Of a stretch of DNA of 36,691 bases, positions 8,503-14,997 are shown one piece after another. The stretch's first letter is position 1, and each line of letters begins with the position of its first letter. The stretch is from positions 1 through 36,691 of the forward strand of contig JAEZIT010000068.1 in assembly GCA_023436495.1 (NCBI GenBank). Direction: 5' to 3'. Made by a program: the position numbers and the translations under genes. The notes below the pieces were generated by a model that saw only the letters and a program-made list of their open reading frames with translations, made no database searches and was not told the DNA's origin. Source of the stretch: Acidobacteriota bacterium. Its GTDB lineage: Bacteria; Acidobacteriota; Blastocatellia; Pyrinomonadales; Pyrinomonadaceae.

Positions 8503-9201
8503 TCAATTTGCCCTGATCGTAAACTTAAGATCATTATCGGGTTCCGATGGCTTCGCATTCTTGGGTTTTGTGATCGGATCGAACGCAGCCTTCAATTTCC
8601 AACTGTTTACTAATTTTACCGTGACGGACTTTGGCTCCACGGTCCCCATGGTGTACGTCGTCGCGACAAATAAGCCTTTCGCGTTAATGGTTGCAATCTC
8701 TTCCTCAAATGTCGGCACTTTTCCGTCTGTAAACACCATATACTTTCGATATATTTTTAGGCTTTCGCCGGAAACTGTATGCTCCTCGACTGAATATGCA
8801 ACTGACGCGGCCGTTCGCCGTCCGAATACACGAACGTTCCGAGGGCATTCATTACTCTGGGGGCCTGTCCATGATTTTCCGTCGGTGCTGCAATAGACGC
8901 TGTCACCGTAACCGGTTCGAAGTTGATACGTCACCAACGTTTTGCCGCTTTCAGTGGTTGAGAATGTCTGCCTCTCGATTCCGGGAGCTTGCCGCTCCGC
9001 TATTTGAACAGATCTGGAAACCAGCTCTCCTCCATCAAAGTATTCTGCTGTAAAGGTATGTATAAAAGGAAACTGTTCGTTCGTCGCGGAAAGAGCGAAT
9101 CTATGCGCTTTTTCATACTCTTGCTGCGTGATCGGTCGTGCCTGTCCGTAGGCAGAAAAAGCAAATAAACAAAAACTTAGCAAAAAAAGTAGTGTTTTCA
9201 T
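8503..9201 (-). CDS. Hypothetical secreted protein
   Basis: A 232-residue protein with a clear signal peptide (MKTLLFLLSFCLFAFSAYGQ, cleavage near AYGQ-A). The mature part is rich in beta-strand patterns (FIHTFTAEYFDGGELVSRSVQI, TLVTYQLRTGYGDSVYCSTDGKSW) with two cysteines that may pair (YCSTDG, NECPRN). A C-terminal region, SLKIYRKYMVFTDGKVPTFEEEIAT, resembles a solvent-exposed sensor or lipoprotein-like fold, but I recognise no family. It starts 11 bases downstream of the duplicated atuA end at 9213-9241, so it may originally have followed atuA directly. Confidence 0.68.
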   Translation of the reverse strand: MKTLLFLLSFCLFAFSAYGQARPITQQEYEKAHRFALSATNEQFPFIHTFTAEYFDGGELVSRSVQIAERQAPGIERQTFSTTESGKTLVTYQLRTGYGDSVYCSTDGKSWTGPQSNECPRNVRVFGRRTAASVAYSVEEHTVSGESLKIYRKYMVFTDGKVPTFEEEIATINAKGLFVATTYTMGTVEPKSVTVKLVNSWKLKAAFDPITKPKNAKPSEPDNDLKFTIRAN

Positions 9202-9212
9202 AGCAAATAATT

Positions 9213-9241
9213 TACGCCTCGACGATCTCCACCTTTGTCTC
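9213..9241 (-). repeat. Duplicate of the atuA 3' end (copy 1 of a 29-bp direct repeat)
   Basis: These 29 bases are identical to 9812-9840, the last codons of the AtuA-family gene. Read on the minus strand, this copy also encodes the ETKVEIVEA end and then a TAA stop, while the functional copy ends in TAG. It begins only 2 bp past the stop of the small membrane-protein gene at 9244-9768. It is a remnant left by insertion or duplication, not a gene. Confidence 0.9.
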
Positions 9242-9243
9242 CA

Positions 9244-9768
9244 TTAGCTCCCTTGGTCAGTGGCCGCGCTCGGGTCGCTGATTTCGAAGAACTTTTTTAT
9301 ACGGCGGAGAATAATATCGGGGTCCGCTTTTCGTGCGATGGCCCTGTAGAACTCCGTGTTGAGTGACGTACTTACCAGTTTGCCGTCAACGATCTTGGCG
9401 ACGCACGGGTATCCGCCACGCATGGACCCGCCGGCGTCGCGTCCGATCAATGTGTGGATCGACGAATCGTCGCCAAGGTTAATTCTCCCCTTTCTGCTCA
9501 TATAGATCACCTGAACATCATCATCCATATAAGGCAAAATATTTTGTCGGGCAAATTCAGCACCGGAGGTTTTGTTGGTGTAGCAAAAATATTTCGCGCC
9601 TTCGTTCTGCTTCAGATACCGACGATATCGAGCATCGTCAAACTTGCCTTTAACGTATGCATATGTGATTAGTGCCCCGATAATTGGGGAAAACACGGTC
9701 AGCAATACAATGGCACCGACGGCCACCAGGGCATCGAATACCGTCCAATGTCGTCTAGCCACTGCCAT
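9244..9768 (-). CDS. Hypothetical membrane-anchored protein between two copies of the atuA end
   Basis: A 174-residue protein, not recognised. Residues about 9-41 are strongly hydrophobic (FDALVAVGAIVLLTVFSPIIGALITYAYV), one long or two short membrane segments, followed by a basic patch FDDARYRRYLKQ. The soluble part has a CYTNKTSGAEFARQNILPYMDDDVQVIYMSRKGR segment and a GGYPCVAKIVDGKLVSTSLNTEFYRAIARKADPDIILRR segment, with two cysteines. The gene is bracketed by the 29-bp direct repeat at 9213-9241 and 9812-9840, so it looks like cargo of a local insertion event downstream of atuA. Confidence 0.62.
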   Translation of the reverse strand: MAVARRHWTVFDALVAVGAIVLLTVFSPIIGALITYAYVKGKFDDARYRRYLKQNEGAKYFCYTNKTSGAEFARQNILPYMDDDVQVIYMSRKGRINLGDDSSIHTLIGRDAGGSMRGGYPCVAKIVDGKLVSTSLNTEFYRAIARKADPDIILRRIKKFFEISDPSAATDQGS

Positions 9769-9810
9769 TCGATCAAGCTATTTGCGCATCTTTACGGAAG
9801 AATAAAATAG

Positions 9811-11178
9811 CTACGCCTCGACGATCTCCACCTTTGTCTCGATCAGGCTTTTCGGTATCAGGGCCGGGAAATAGGCCATGATCTCTTCGACCTTCGGGCG
9901 GCCGCCGGCGAAACCTGTTACGGCGGGCGGGCCGGTCAGGATCAGCGGGGCCAATTCTTTCGTGAAACGCTCGACGTCTGCCTTCGACTGGCCGCGGACG
10001 CCGAATCTTAATTGGACCTCCGGAATATCCGGACGCGGCTCGCCCGCAAGGTGTCCGTGGGCGGCATTCACGCCGACAAATTCCGTCAATATGACATCGA
10101 ATTTCAGCCCGAGCCGTCCTAGCCGCGCGCGCAGTATCTGGTCGGCCGCTTTTGCCTTGTCGTACGCTTCCGGATAGGCATAGACCAGCGTCCCGACGGC
10201 CTTCCATCCGGCGGAATACGCGATCGAGACCTTGTAAAATTCGGTATTCGGATGGCCTTTGATCCCGAACACGCGGACACGGTCCTCGCCGTCCGGTGCG
10301 AGGTTGATCGTCGAAAAATCCGCGACAACATCCGGCGTGATATATGCCTTCGGGTCGCCCATTTCGTACAGAAGCTGTTCCTTCACCGATTGCACATTCA
10401 CACGTCCGCCCGTGCCGTGGTGTTTCGTGACGACGAATTCGCCGTCCGGCGTCGCTTCGACGATAGGGAAGCCGACGTTCGCCAGGTCCGGGATGTTCTT
10501 CCAATCGTACTGGCAATTTCCGCCCGAACACTGCGCTCCGCATTCGATTATGTGTCCGGCGATCGTCCCGGCGGCGATCTTGTCCCAATCCCCGAACGAC
10601 CAGCCGAATTCGTGCACCAGCGGAGCCAGCGTCAAACCCGTATCGGTCAAACGACCGCCGACGATGATCTGCGCGCCCTTGTCCAGGGCTTCTACCAGCG
10701 GCTGCGCGCCCAAATAGACGTTCGCCGATTGAACCTTGTCGCGGATCGCCGACAGCGGCTCGCCGGTTTCCATATTTGTGATCTCGACGCCGCGCTCGGC
10801 AAATTCGTCGAGCCGCCCGAGAATGTCGTCGCCCGTCACCACGCCGATCTTCACCTTGCCGCCCAACCCAAGCGAACGCGCCGTATCGCGGATCGCCGCC
10901 GCACAGCCTTCGACGTTCACGCCGCCCGCGTTCGACAGGACCTTGATGTCCTTCTCGACGCAATCCGGCAATATCTCCTGCATCAGCGTCACAAAATCGC
11001 GGGCATAACCGGCGTTCGGATCACGCTGCCGCTGCTTCTGGACGATGCTCATCGTCACTTCCGCCAGGTAATCCAGCATCAGATAATCGATCGGCCCGCC
11101 CCGCACCTGGTCCACCGGCGCCGTCAACAGATCGCCCCAAAAACCCTGTCCGCTTGCAACTCTGACTTTTTCTTTCAT
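9811..11178 (-). CDS. AtuA-family protein (acyclic terpene utilisation, DUF1446 domain)
   Basis: A 455-residue protein from ATG 11178 (a TTG lies one codon upstream). It has the family landmarks: ASGQGFWGD and IDYLMLDYLAEVTM near the N-terminus, LSNAGGVN, VVTGDDI, IIVGGRLTDTGL, the cysteine-containing HIIECGAQCSGGN, KHHGTGGRVN, and GVNAAHG. AtuA is required for growth on citronellol/geraniol in Pseudomonas, but its reaction is unknown. The usual fused C-terminal ferredoxin-like domain is absent and exists as a separate gene at 3972-4319. The final codons are duplicated at 9213-9241. Upstream lies a 1.08-kb repeat-rich stretch without genes. Confidence 0.9.
   Translation of the reverse strand: MKEKVRVASGQGFWGDLLTAPVDQVRGGPIDYLMLDYLAEVTMSIVQKQRQRDPNAGYARDFVTLMQEILPDCVEKDIKVLSNAGGVNVEGCAAAIRDTARSLGLGGKVKIGVVTGDDILGRLDEFAERGVEITNMETGEPLSAIRDKVQSANVYLGAQPLVEALDKGAQIIVGGRLTDTGLTLAPLVHEFGWSFGDWDKIAAGTIAGHIIECGAQCSGGNCQYDWKNIPDLANVGFPIVEATPDGEFVVTKHHGTGGRVNVQSVKEQLLYEMGDPKAYITPDVVADFSTINLAPDGEDRVRVFGIKGHPNTEFYKVSIAYSAGWKAVGTLVYAYPEAYDKAKAADQILRARLGRLGLKFDVILTEFVGVNAAHGHLAGEPRPDIPEVQLRFGVRGQSKADVERFTKELAPLILTGPPAVTGFAGGRPKVEEIMAYFPALIPKSLIETKVEIVEA
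9812..9840 (-). repeat. Native atuA 3' end (copy 2 of a 29-bp direct repeat)
   Basis: This is the original, in-gene copy of the 29-bp sequence found again at 9213-9241. The offset between copies is 599 bp and identity stops abruptly at both edges. Confidence 0.9.
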
Positions 11179-11445
11179 CAAATGTGTCCTTAAATAACCA
11201 TCGAAACCCGCACGAACAATATTCTCGATCGTGCCCCGGTCCGATCGGTTCGGCCTAGTCTGTATCTTCTTGTATCCCTGTCATTTCAATGAAATACGGG
11301 CAATCTAATCATACACCAACAAACCTCGTTCAATGAACCCGCCCGGAATTCTCCAGCCCGCATATCGCTGCTCTTGTAAATCGCCACGCCCTTTAGTCCG
11401 CGGTCACCGCCCAGAATTGTCCGGCCCCATACCGTCGCTCTTAAA

Positions 11446-11570
11446 AATTGCCACGGACTTACCTATTATGAATTGCCACGGGCTTGCCTATTATGAATTG
11501 CCACGGACTTACCTATTATGAATTGCCACTGGCTTACCTATTATGAATTGCCACAGACTTTTCTCTTTAT
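11446..11570. repeat. 25-bp tandem repeat, five units
   Basis: Four close copies of AATTGCCACGG(A/G)CTT(A/G)CC followed by TATTATG lie head-to-tail at 11446-11470, 11471-11495, 11496-11520 and 11521-11545. A fifth, degenerate copy is at 11546-11570, and the array then merges into a REP-like palindrome that starts with the same AATTGCCACGG at 11572. The array appears to be an expansion of half of that palindrome. There are no spacers, so it is not a CRISPR. Confidence 0.9.
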
Positions 11571-11576
11571 AAATTG

Positions 11577-11725
11577 CCACGGGCTTTAGCCCGTGGTCAC
11601 CGGCCGACAAATGCTCCGGCTTTAGCCGAACTACTCCAAAAAAACAATCATCCTCTTGGCTTCAGCCCAAATTGGGCTAAAGCCCGTTCAACACTGATGC
11701 TCTATCCCCGAGCTAAAGCTCGGGG
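11577..11725. repeat. Cluster of four REP-like hairpins with TTTA/TAAA loops
   Basis: Four inverted repeats share a GGC-TTTA-GCC or GGC-TAAA-GCC core. 11577-11596 has perfect 8-bp arms (CCACGGGC/GCCCGTGG) around TTTA. 11617-11628 has 4-bp arms around TTTA. 11658-11684 has 13-bp arms with one mismatch. 11706-11725 has perfect 8-bp arms (CCCCGAGC/GCTCGGGG) around TAAA. A degenerate copy of the first lies near 11382-11402. Such elements are the hallmark of REP sequences spread by RAYT (Y1-type) transposases. No transposase is present in this window. Confidence 0.78.
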
Positions 11726-11762
11726 CAACTTATAAAATCTAGCTAACCATAATCCATTTTCT

Positions 11763-11799
11763 CCCCCACTCCCTTACTCCCTTACTCCCCTACTCCCCC
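11763..11799 (-). other. Predicted G-quadruplex motif inside a G-free (plus strand) tract
   Basis: The plus strand has no G from 11743 to 11818 (76 nt). On the minus strand, G-runs of 5, 4, 3, 3 and 5 are separated by loops of 3-5 nt, which satisfies the standard G3+N1-7 quadruplex pattern. The tract is built of short CTCCCTTA-like units. It may be a by-product of repeat slippage; whether the structure forms is inference. Confidence 0.6.
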
Positions 11800-12194
11800 A
11801 CTTCTTCCACTTCCCTCCGCGTCTCCGCGCCTCAGCGGTAAACTTCCCGCGAGAACCATCAAATCACACCCTCCCAAATCCCGGAATAGCGCTTTTTACG
11901 AAACAGGGCAACTTTAATGATATTTATGATATTTATGATTTTTATGGAAAAACCCGGGCGAGATCCCGCAGAATTTTCGTGCGCGCCGCGCAAAATGTCA
12001 CTAACCGAACAAGCGCGTGTCACTAAGCCGGGAAACGCGCGCCGCTATCTGTGCACTTTTACCCGAACAATTAAAACGAGCATGCGGTTTCCAATTCGGC
12101 GTTCATCTCATCGATATGCGTCACCGCTATCTGCCCGGTCATGCACGCGCCGAAACCTTTCACACCGTCCATCTTCTTAACGCCGTCGATGCGC

Positions 12195-12227
12195 AAAAAG
12201 GCGGCAGTGATCGATATCACTGCCGCC
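12195..12227 (-). terminator. Intrinsic terminator of the LEA-like gene
   Basis: The stem 12200-12227 has perfect 12-bp GC-rich arms with a CGAT loop (GGCGGCAGTGAT pairs with ATCACTGCCGCC). On the minus strand it is followed directly by five T (12195-12199). It lies 30 bp after the stop of the gene that starts at 12674. Confidence 0.9.
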
Positions 12228-12257
12228 ATTCTCTTAAACCTCAATCGCCCGCCGCCG

Positions 12258-12674
12258 TTAATGAACTGCGTCGGCCGCTTTCTTTGTCTTGAACCAAACC
12301 CGTTTCGAAACCCACTTGGTGCCGTCCCAGGTTGTGACCGTATAAAATTTGCCGCCTTCGTATGCGTTTCCGGCGATGTTCTCGGTCACACTGACCGTAC
12401 GGTTGCCAAAGCTCTTCGATTTCGAAGCAGCCACCTTTGCTCCCTTTGCAGTGGCATCGCCCGTGGCGTCCGCTGCGCTTTTCGTCTTGTCCGCCGCCGT
12501 TTCGAGGCCGTCGGTCACGACCACTTTGGTCTTCTTCGCGGCGTCAACGGTTACGTCCTTTGTTTTTCCTGCGGCGTCTTTGACCGCTCCAACAACCTGT
12601 GCCTGAGCGCCCACGTATGAAAACGATACGAGCGCCAAAAATGCTGCGAAACTGATTAACCCCTTTAGAATCAT
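12258..12674 (-). CDS. Exported LEA-like lysine/alanine-rich protein
   Basis: A 138-residue protein with a signal peptide (about 1-26, ending VGAQAQ). Start chosen at ATG 12674, which has AGAGG 8 bases upstream; the frame extends further but without a ribosome site. Residues 27-90 consist of short amphipathic repeats of the VKDAAGKTKDVTVDAAKKTK type, low in complexity and rich in K, A, T and D. This resembles group 3 LEA/desiccation proteins. The C-terminal part (FYTVTTWDGTKWVSKRVWFKTKK) is a separate, aromatic, beta-like segment. An exported LEA-like protein could protect the envelope during drying or osmotic stress; that is inference. The gene has its own promoter-like site and terminator. 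Confidence 0.75.
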   Translation of the reverse strand: MILKGLISFAAFLALVSFSYVGAQAQVVGAVKDAAGKTKDVTVDAAKKTKVVVTDGLETAADKTKSAADATGDATAKGAKVAASKSKSFGNRTVSVTENIAGNAYEGGKFYTVTTWDGTKWVSKRVWFKTKKAADAVH

Positions 12675-12723
12675 ATATGACCTCTTGTTCCGTGTATTGT
12701 TTTGAGTCTGCGCATACTGCGTC

Positions 12724-12752
12724 ATAATGACTAAAAGCATCCGGCGTGCCAA
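12724..12752 (-). promoter_or_regulatory. Putative sigma-70-type promoter of the LEA-like gene
   Basis: On the minus strand TTGGCA (12747-12752) and CATTAT (12724-12729) are separated by 17 bp. It is 50 bp upstream of the chosen start at 12674 and just beyond the terminator of the preceding gene, which is where an independent promoter is expected. Hexamer matches are 5/6 and 4/6. Confidence 0.5.
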
Positions 12753-12753
12753 C

Positions 12754-12777
12754 AAAAAAAGCGTCCCATTCGGACGC
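12754..12777 (-). terminator. Intrinsic terminator of the basic exported protein gene
   Basis: GCGTCC (12761-12766) and GGACGC (12772-12777) pair around a 5-nt loop. On the minus strand seven T follow (12754-12760). It sits 7 bp after the stop of the gene at 12784-13056. Confidence 0.85.
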
Positions 12778-12783
12778 CTTCGT

Positions 12784-13056
12784 TTAGTAAATTATTTTCT
12801 TTGTTCGGCTTACGACCTTTCTACCCGTTCTCCAGGATTTCCTGCCTGCCTTTTTCGTTCCTCGCTTCGTCGTATGGGCGACGCGCTTGCCGCCGCGATA
12901 GGTTCTCCGGGTGATCCCAGGCTTTCGACGGCGAGATCTGGTCTGCGCCATCGCTGCGTTTGCGGCCATAGACTCGCTGGACGCTATCGCGTCGCCGACA
13001 AACACGATCGACAGCATCATGACACAGGCAAAGAACGATACCGCAAGCTTTCTCAT
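12784..13056 (-). CDS. Small exported, extremely basic protein
   Basis: A 90-residue protein. A signal peptide occupies about 1-26 (LAVSFFACVMMLSIVFVGDAIAS). From residue 40 on, nearly every second or third residue is Arg or Lys (TRSRRRKPGITRRTYRGGKR, then KRGTKKAGRKSWRTGRK), with no acidic residues. An AGGAGA precedes ATG 13056 by 7 bases. No known domain is recognisable. The composition resembles histone-tail-like or polyanion-binding peptides, so binding to extracellular DNA, lipopolysaccharide or other acidic polymers is conceivable but unproven. It lies between a B12-binding protein gene and the LEA-like gene and ends in its own terminator. Confidence 0.72.
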   Translation of the reverse strand: MRKLAVSFFACVMMLSIVFVGDAIASSESMAANAAMAQTRSRRRKPGITRRTYRGGKRVAHTTKRGTKKAGRKSWRTGRKVVSRTKKIIY

Positions 13057-13102
13057 ATAAAAGTCTCCTGAATTGAAGGGGTTAAAAGGATGCGTGCGCG
13101 AA

Positions 13103-13507
13103 CTACGCCGCGACGCGGACGTTCTTGTTTATGAAATCGACAATATCCTGGGTTGAGGTTCCCGGCAGGAACACTTCGGAAATGCCTTTGGTCTTCAGCT
13201 CCGCGATGTCTTCCTGCGGCACGATACCGCCGACCAGGACCAGCGTATCATCCATCCCGTTCTCGCGCAGCAGATCGACGATGCGCGGGCAAAGTGTGTT
13301 GTGTGCGCCGCTCAAGATCGAAATGCCGACGGCGTCGACGTCTTCCTGCAGCGCGGCCGCCGCGATCATCTCCGGCGTCTGCCGCAACCCCGTATAGATC
13401 ACTTCCATTCCGGCGTCGCGAAGCGCGCGGGCGATCACCTTGGCCCCGCGGTCATGCCCGTCGAGTCCCGGCTTTGCGACAAGCACTCGTATCTTTCGTT
13501 GATTCAT
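13103..13507 (-). CDS. Cobalamin-binding domain protein, methylmalonyl-CoA mutase small-domain type
   Basis: A 134-residue stand-alone B12-binding domain. The base-off/His-on signature is complete: DGHDRG at 16-21 (H18 is the cobalt ligand), then GISILSGAH, and the VLVGGIVP glycine pair near 90-97. This matches the C-terminal domain of methylmalonyl-CoA or isobutyryl-CoA mutases. As a separate gene it would pair with a large catalytic subunit encoded elsewhere to interconvert branched and linear acyl-CoAs. Its start is 29 bp downstream of the stop of the hydroxylase gene at 13537, so co-transcription is likely. Confidence 0.92.
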   Translation of the reverse strand: MNQRKIRVLVAKPGLDGHDRGAKVIARALRDAGMEVIYTGLRQTPEMIAAAALQEDVDAVGISILSGAHNTLCPRIVDLLRENGMDDTLVLVGGIVPQEDIAELKTKGISEVFLPGTSTQDIVDFINKNVRVAA

Positions 13508-13536
13508 AAAAAGAAAAGTATATTAGCGGGTTCGGT

Positions 13537-14376
13537 TTAGGGCAAATGCGGACGCGGCTGTTCGTCGAATTCCATGGCCGGCCTGCCGAACATGCAGCGG
13601 AGCTTTCCGGGCAGCGTCTCCCGCGTTTGTATGGCGTCCCACATCTCGAACCATGCGTGGGTATTGATCCACAGCGGGTTATAGCTCTTGATCGGCTTGA
13701 TAATGCCGTACCGCGGCTCTTCCGTTTCCGGCACGAACGTCCCGAACATCCTGTCCCAGACGATCAGCACACCCGCGTAATTTGTATCAAGATACGCTTC
13801 GTTCACGCCGTGGTGGACCCGATGATGCGCGGGCGTGTTCAGAACATGCTCCAGCGGCCCGAGCGATTTTACGACCTTCGTGTGGATCCAGAATTGATAT
13901 ATCAGGTTGAGGCCGTGCATCGTCGCGAACATCCACGGCGCAAAGCCCAGCAGCATCACCGGCGCGTAAAACACCCAATGCGCCATGCCGCTGAACCAGC
14001 TCTGCCGGACCGCCACGCTCAAATTATACTGCTCGCTGGAATGGTGGACGACGTGGAAATTCCAGAAGAACCGGCATTCGTGGCTGATGCGGTGAAACCA
14101 GTAATATGCGAAATCGTCGACAAAGAACAGCAGAGCCCATGACCACCACGCATTTGCAGGGAATTTATACGGCGCCAGGTCGTAAAAGAACAGGTAGATC
14201 GACCCCGTCACGAGGCCGAACAGCGCCCCCCAGGCAACGCTCATGAATCCGATAAAGATGTTCGTCCATGCGTCGCGGCGTTCGTAATCGTCCCGACCGT
14301 ACCGCCGCGTAAAATACGCTTCGGCCGCGATCAAAACGGCAAACAGCGGAATGGCGAATACGGTCGGGTTTAGCAT
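13537..14376 (-). CDS. Sterol desaturase/fatty acid hydroxylase superfamily protein
   Basis: A 279-residue integral membrane di-iron enzyme. The histidine clusters of the superfamily are all visible: HRISH (95-99), HVVHH (108-112), additional H154 and H165, and HHRVHH (184-189). Hydrophobic helices lie at about 3-20, 40-66, 78-94 and 128-160. Members hydroxylate or desaturate lipids (sterols, fatty acids, carotenoids, alkylglycerols) with O2. The exact lipid cannot be predicted. ATG 14376 is preceded by AAAGG. It is divergent from the haem-binding gene at 14433. Confidence 0.9.
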   Translation of the reverse strand: MLNPTVFAIPLFAVLIAAEAYFTRRYGRDDYERRDAWTNIFIGFMSVAWGALFGLVTGSIYLFFYDLAPYKFPANAWWSWALLFFVDDFAYYWFHRISHECRFFWNFHVVHHSSEQYNLSVAVRQSWFSGMAHWVFYAPVMLLGFAPWMFATMHGLNLIYQFWIHTKVVKSLGPLEHVLNTPAHHRVHHGVNEAYLDTNYAGVLIVWDRMFGTFVPETEEPRYGIIKPIKSYNPLWINTHAWFEMWDAIQTRETLPGKLRCMFGRPAMEFDEQPRPHLP

Positions 14377-14432
14377 TTCTAACCTTTCTATTTTATTATG
14401 ATTTCGCGATTAAAAAAAGAGTTTGCCTGCCT

Positions 14433-14897
14433 ATGCTGAAAAGAGTTCTGAAGATAATACTGATCGTGCTCGCCATCGCGTTCGTTGCGGCACAATTCGT
14501 CCGTCCGGATCTCTCGAGTAAGCCCGTGAACCCTGCCGAATCGATCGCGACAGCAGACGACGTCCCGGCGGAGGTCAAAGCGATCTTCGCACGTTCCTGC
14601 AGCGACTGCCATTCGTTTGAAACCCATCTTCCATGGTATGCCGAGGTTGCTCCGTTCTCATGGATGCTCGCCGACCATATCGCCGACGGCCGAGGCGAAC
14701 TTAATTTAAGCCTTTGGAACACGTACGAACCACGCCGAAAGAACAAGAAGGCTGCCGAGGTCTGCGAACAGGTCCAGGCCCGCGAAATGCCTTTGCCGTC
14801 GTACCTTTGGATGCATCGCGACGCCGTTCTTTCCGATGACGACATCCGAACGCTCTGCGCCTGGTCCGACTCGGTACAGGGGATAAAAACGCCGTAG
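14433..14897 (+). CDS. Membrane-anchored haem-binding domain protein (single CxxCH)
   Basis: A 154-residue protein. Residues 5-22 are a hydrophobic anchor or signal segment. A c-type haem motif CSDCH is at 56-60, in the context IFARSCSDCHSFETHLPWYAEVAPFSWMLADHIADG, typical of the Haem_bd (PF14376) family. A likely axial methionine is in REMPLPSYLWMH. Such proteins are small periplasmic cytochromes, probably in electron transfer or haem sensing, that need the cytochrome c maturation machinery. It faces away from the di-iron hydroxylase gene with 56 bp between them, so a redox partnership is possible but not shown. Confidence 0.88.
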   Translation: MLKRVLKIILIVLAIAFVAAQFVRPDLSSKPVNPAESIATADDVPAEVKAIFARSCSDCHSFETHLPWYAEVAPFSWMLADHIADGRGELNLSLWNTYEPRRKNKKAAEVCEQVQAREMPLPSYLWMHRDAVLSDDDIRTLCAWSDSVQGIKTP

Positions 14898-14904
14898 TTA
14901 TGTA

Positions 14905-14933
14905 TTGTAAATTACATTCATAATCGTTATAAT
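14905..14933 (+). promoter_or_regulatory. Putative sigma-70-type promoter of the CAP-domain gene
   Basis: TTGTAA (14905-14910) and a consensus TATAAT (14928-14933) are separated by exactly 17 bp, in an AT-rich gap. It lies 64 bp upstream of the start at 14998, directly after the haem-binding gene. Confidence 0.62.
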
Positions 14934-14997
14934 TTCTTCGGCATCATTAATGCCGCTACTTTCCCCGACCCTATTCATACACATTGGAGAACCATTG

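Larger units (their letters stand above)
11179..12257. other. 1.08-kb gene-free stretch rich in repeats
   Basis: Between the start of atuA and the end of the LEA-like gene there is no convincing gene. From left to right: 11179-11339, nothing identifiable; 11340-11475, two degenerate copies of a unit with 68-bp period (starting at about 11340 and 11408) that ends in a REP-like core; 11446-11570, a 25-bp tandem repeat; 11577-11725, four hairpins; 11743-11818, a G-free tract; 11813-11840, short CTCCGCG-like repeats; 11917-11943, three 9-bp ATGATATTT-like units; 12195-12227, a terminator for the gene to the right. Short frames here have no leader, domain or ribosome site. Confidence 0.8.

Noticed and set aside
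8098..8613. 171-residue plus-strand frame across the hypothetical cluster
   Set aside because: It runs antisense to three minus-strand frames with leaders and has no domain or signal peptide; still, this region is weakly supported in either direction.
10252..11193. 313-residue plus-strand frame opposite the AtuA-family gene
   Set aside because: It is the antisense of a clear AtuA protein, is dominated by Arg/Asp-rich sequence, and has no leader or domain; long antisense frames are expected in GC-biased genes.
11446..11570. Possible CRISPR array
   Set aside because: The 25-bp units are directly abutting with no spacers and there are no cas genes.
11917..12292. Two overlapping short plus-strand frames (11917-12180 and 12017-12292)
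   Set aside because: The first begins with 9-bp repeats giving MIFMIFMIF, the second starts at GTG and runs through the terminator hairpin into the LEA-like gene; neither has a domain.
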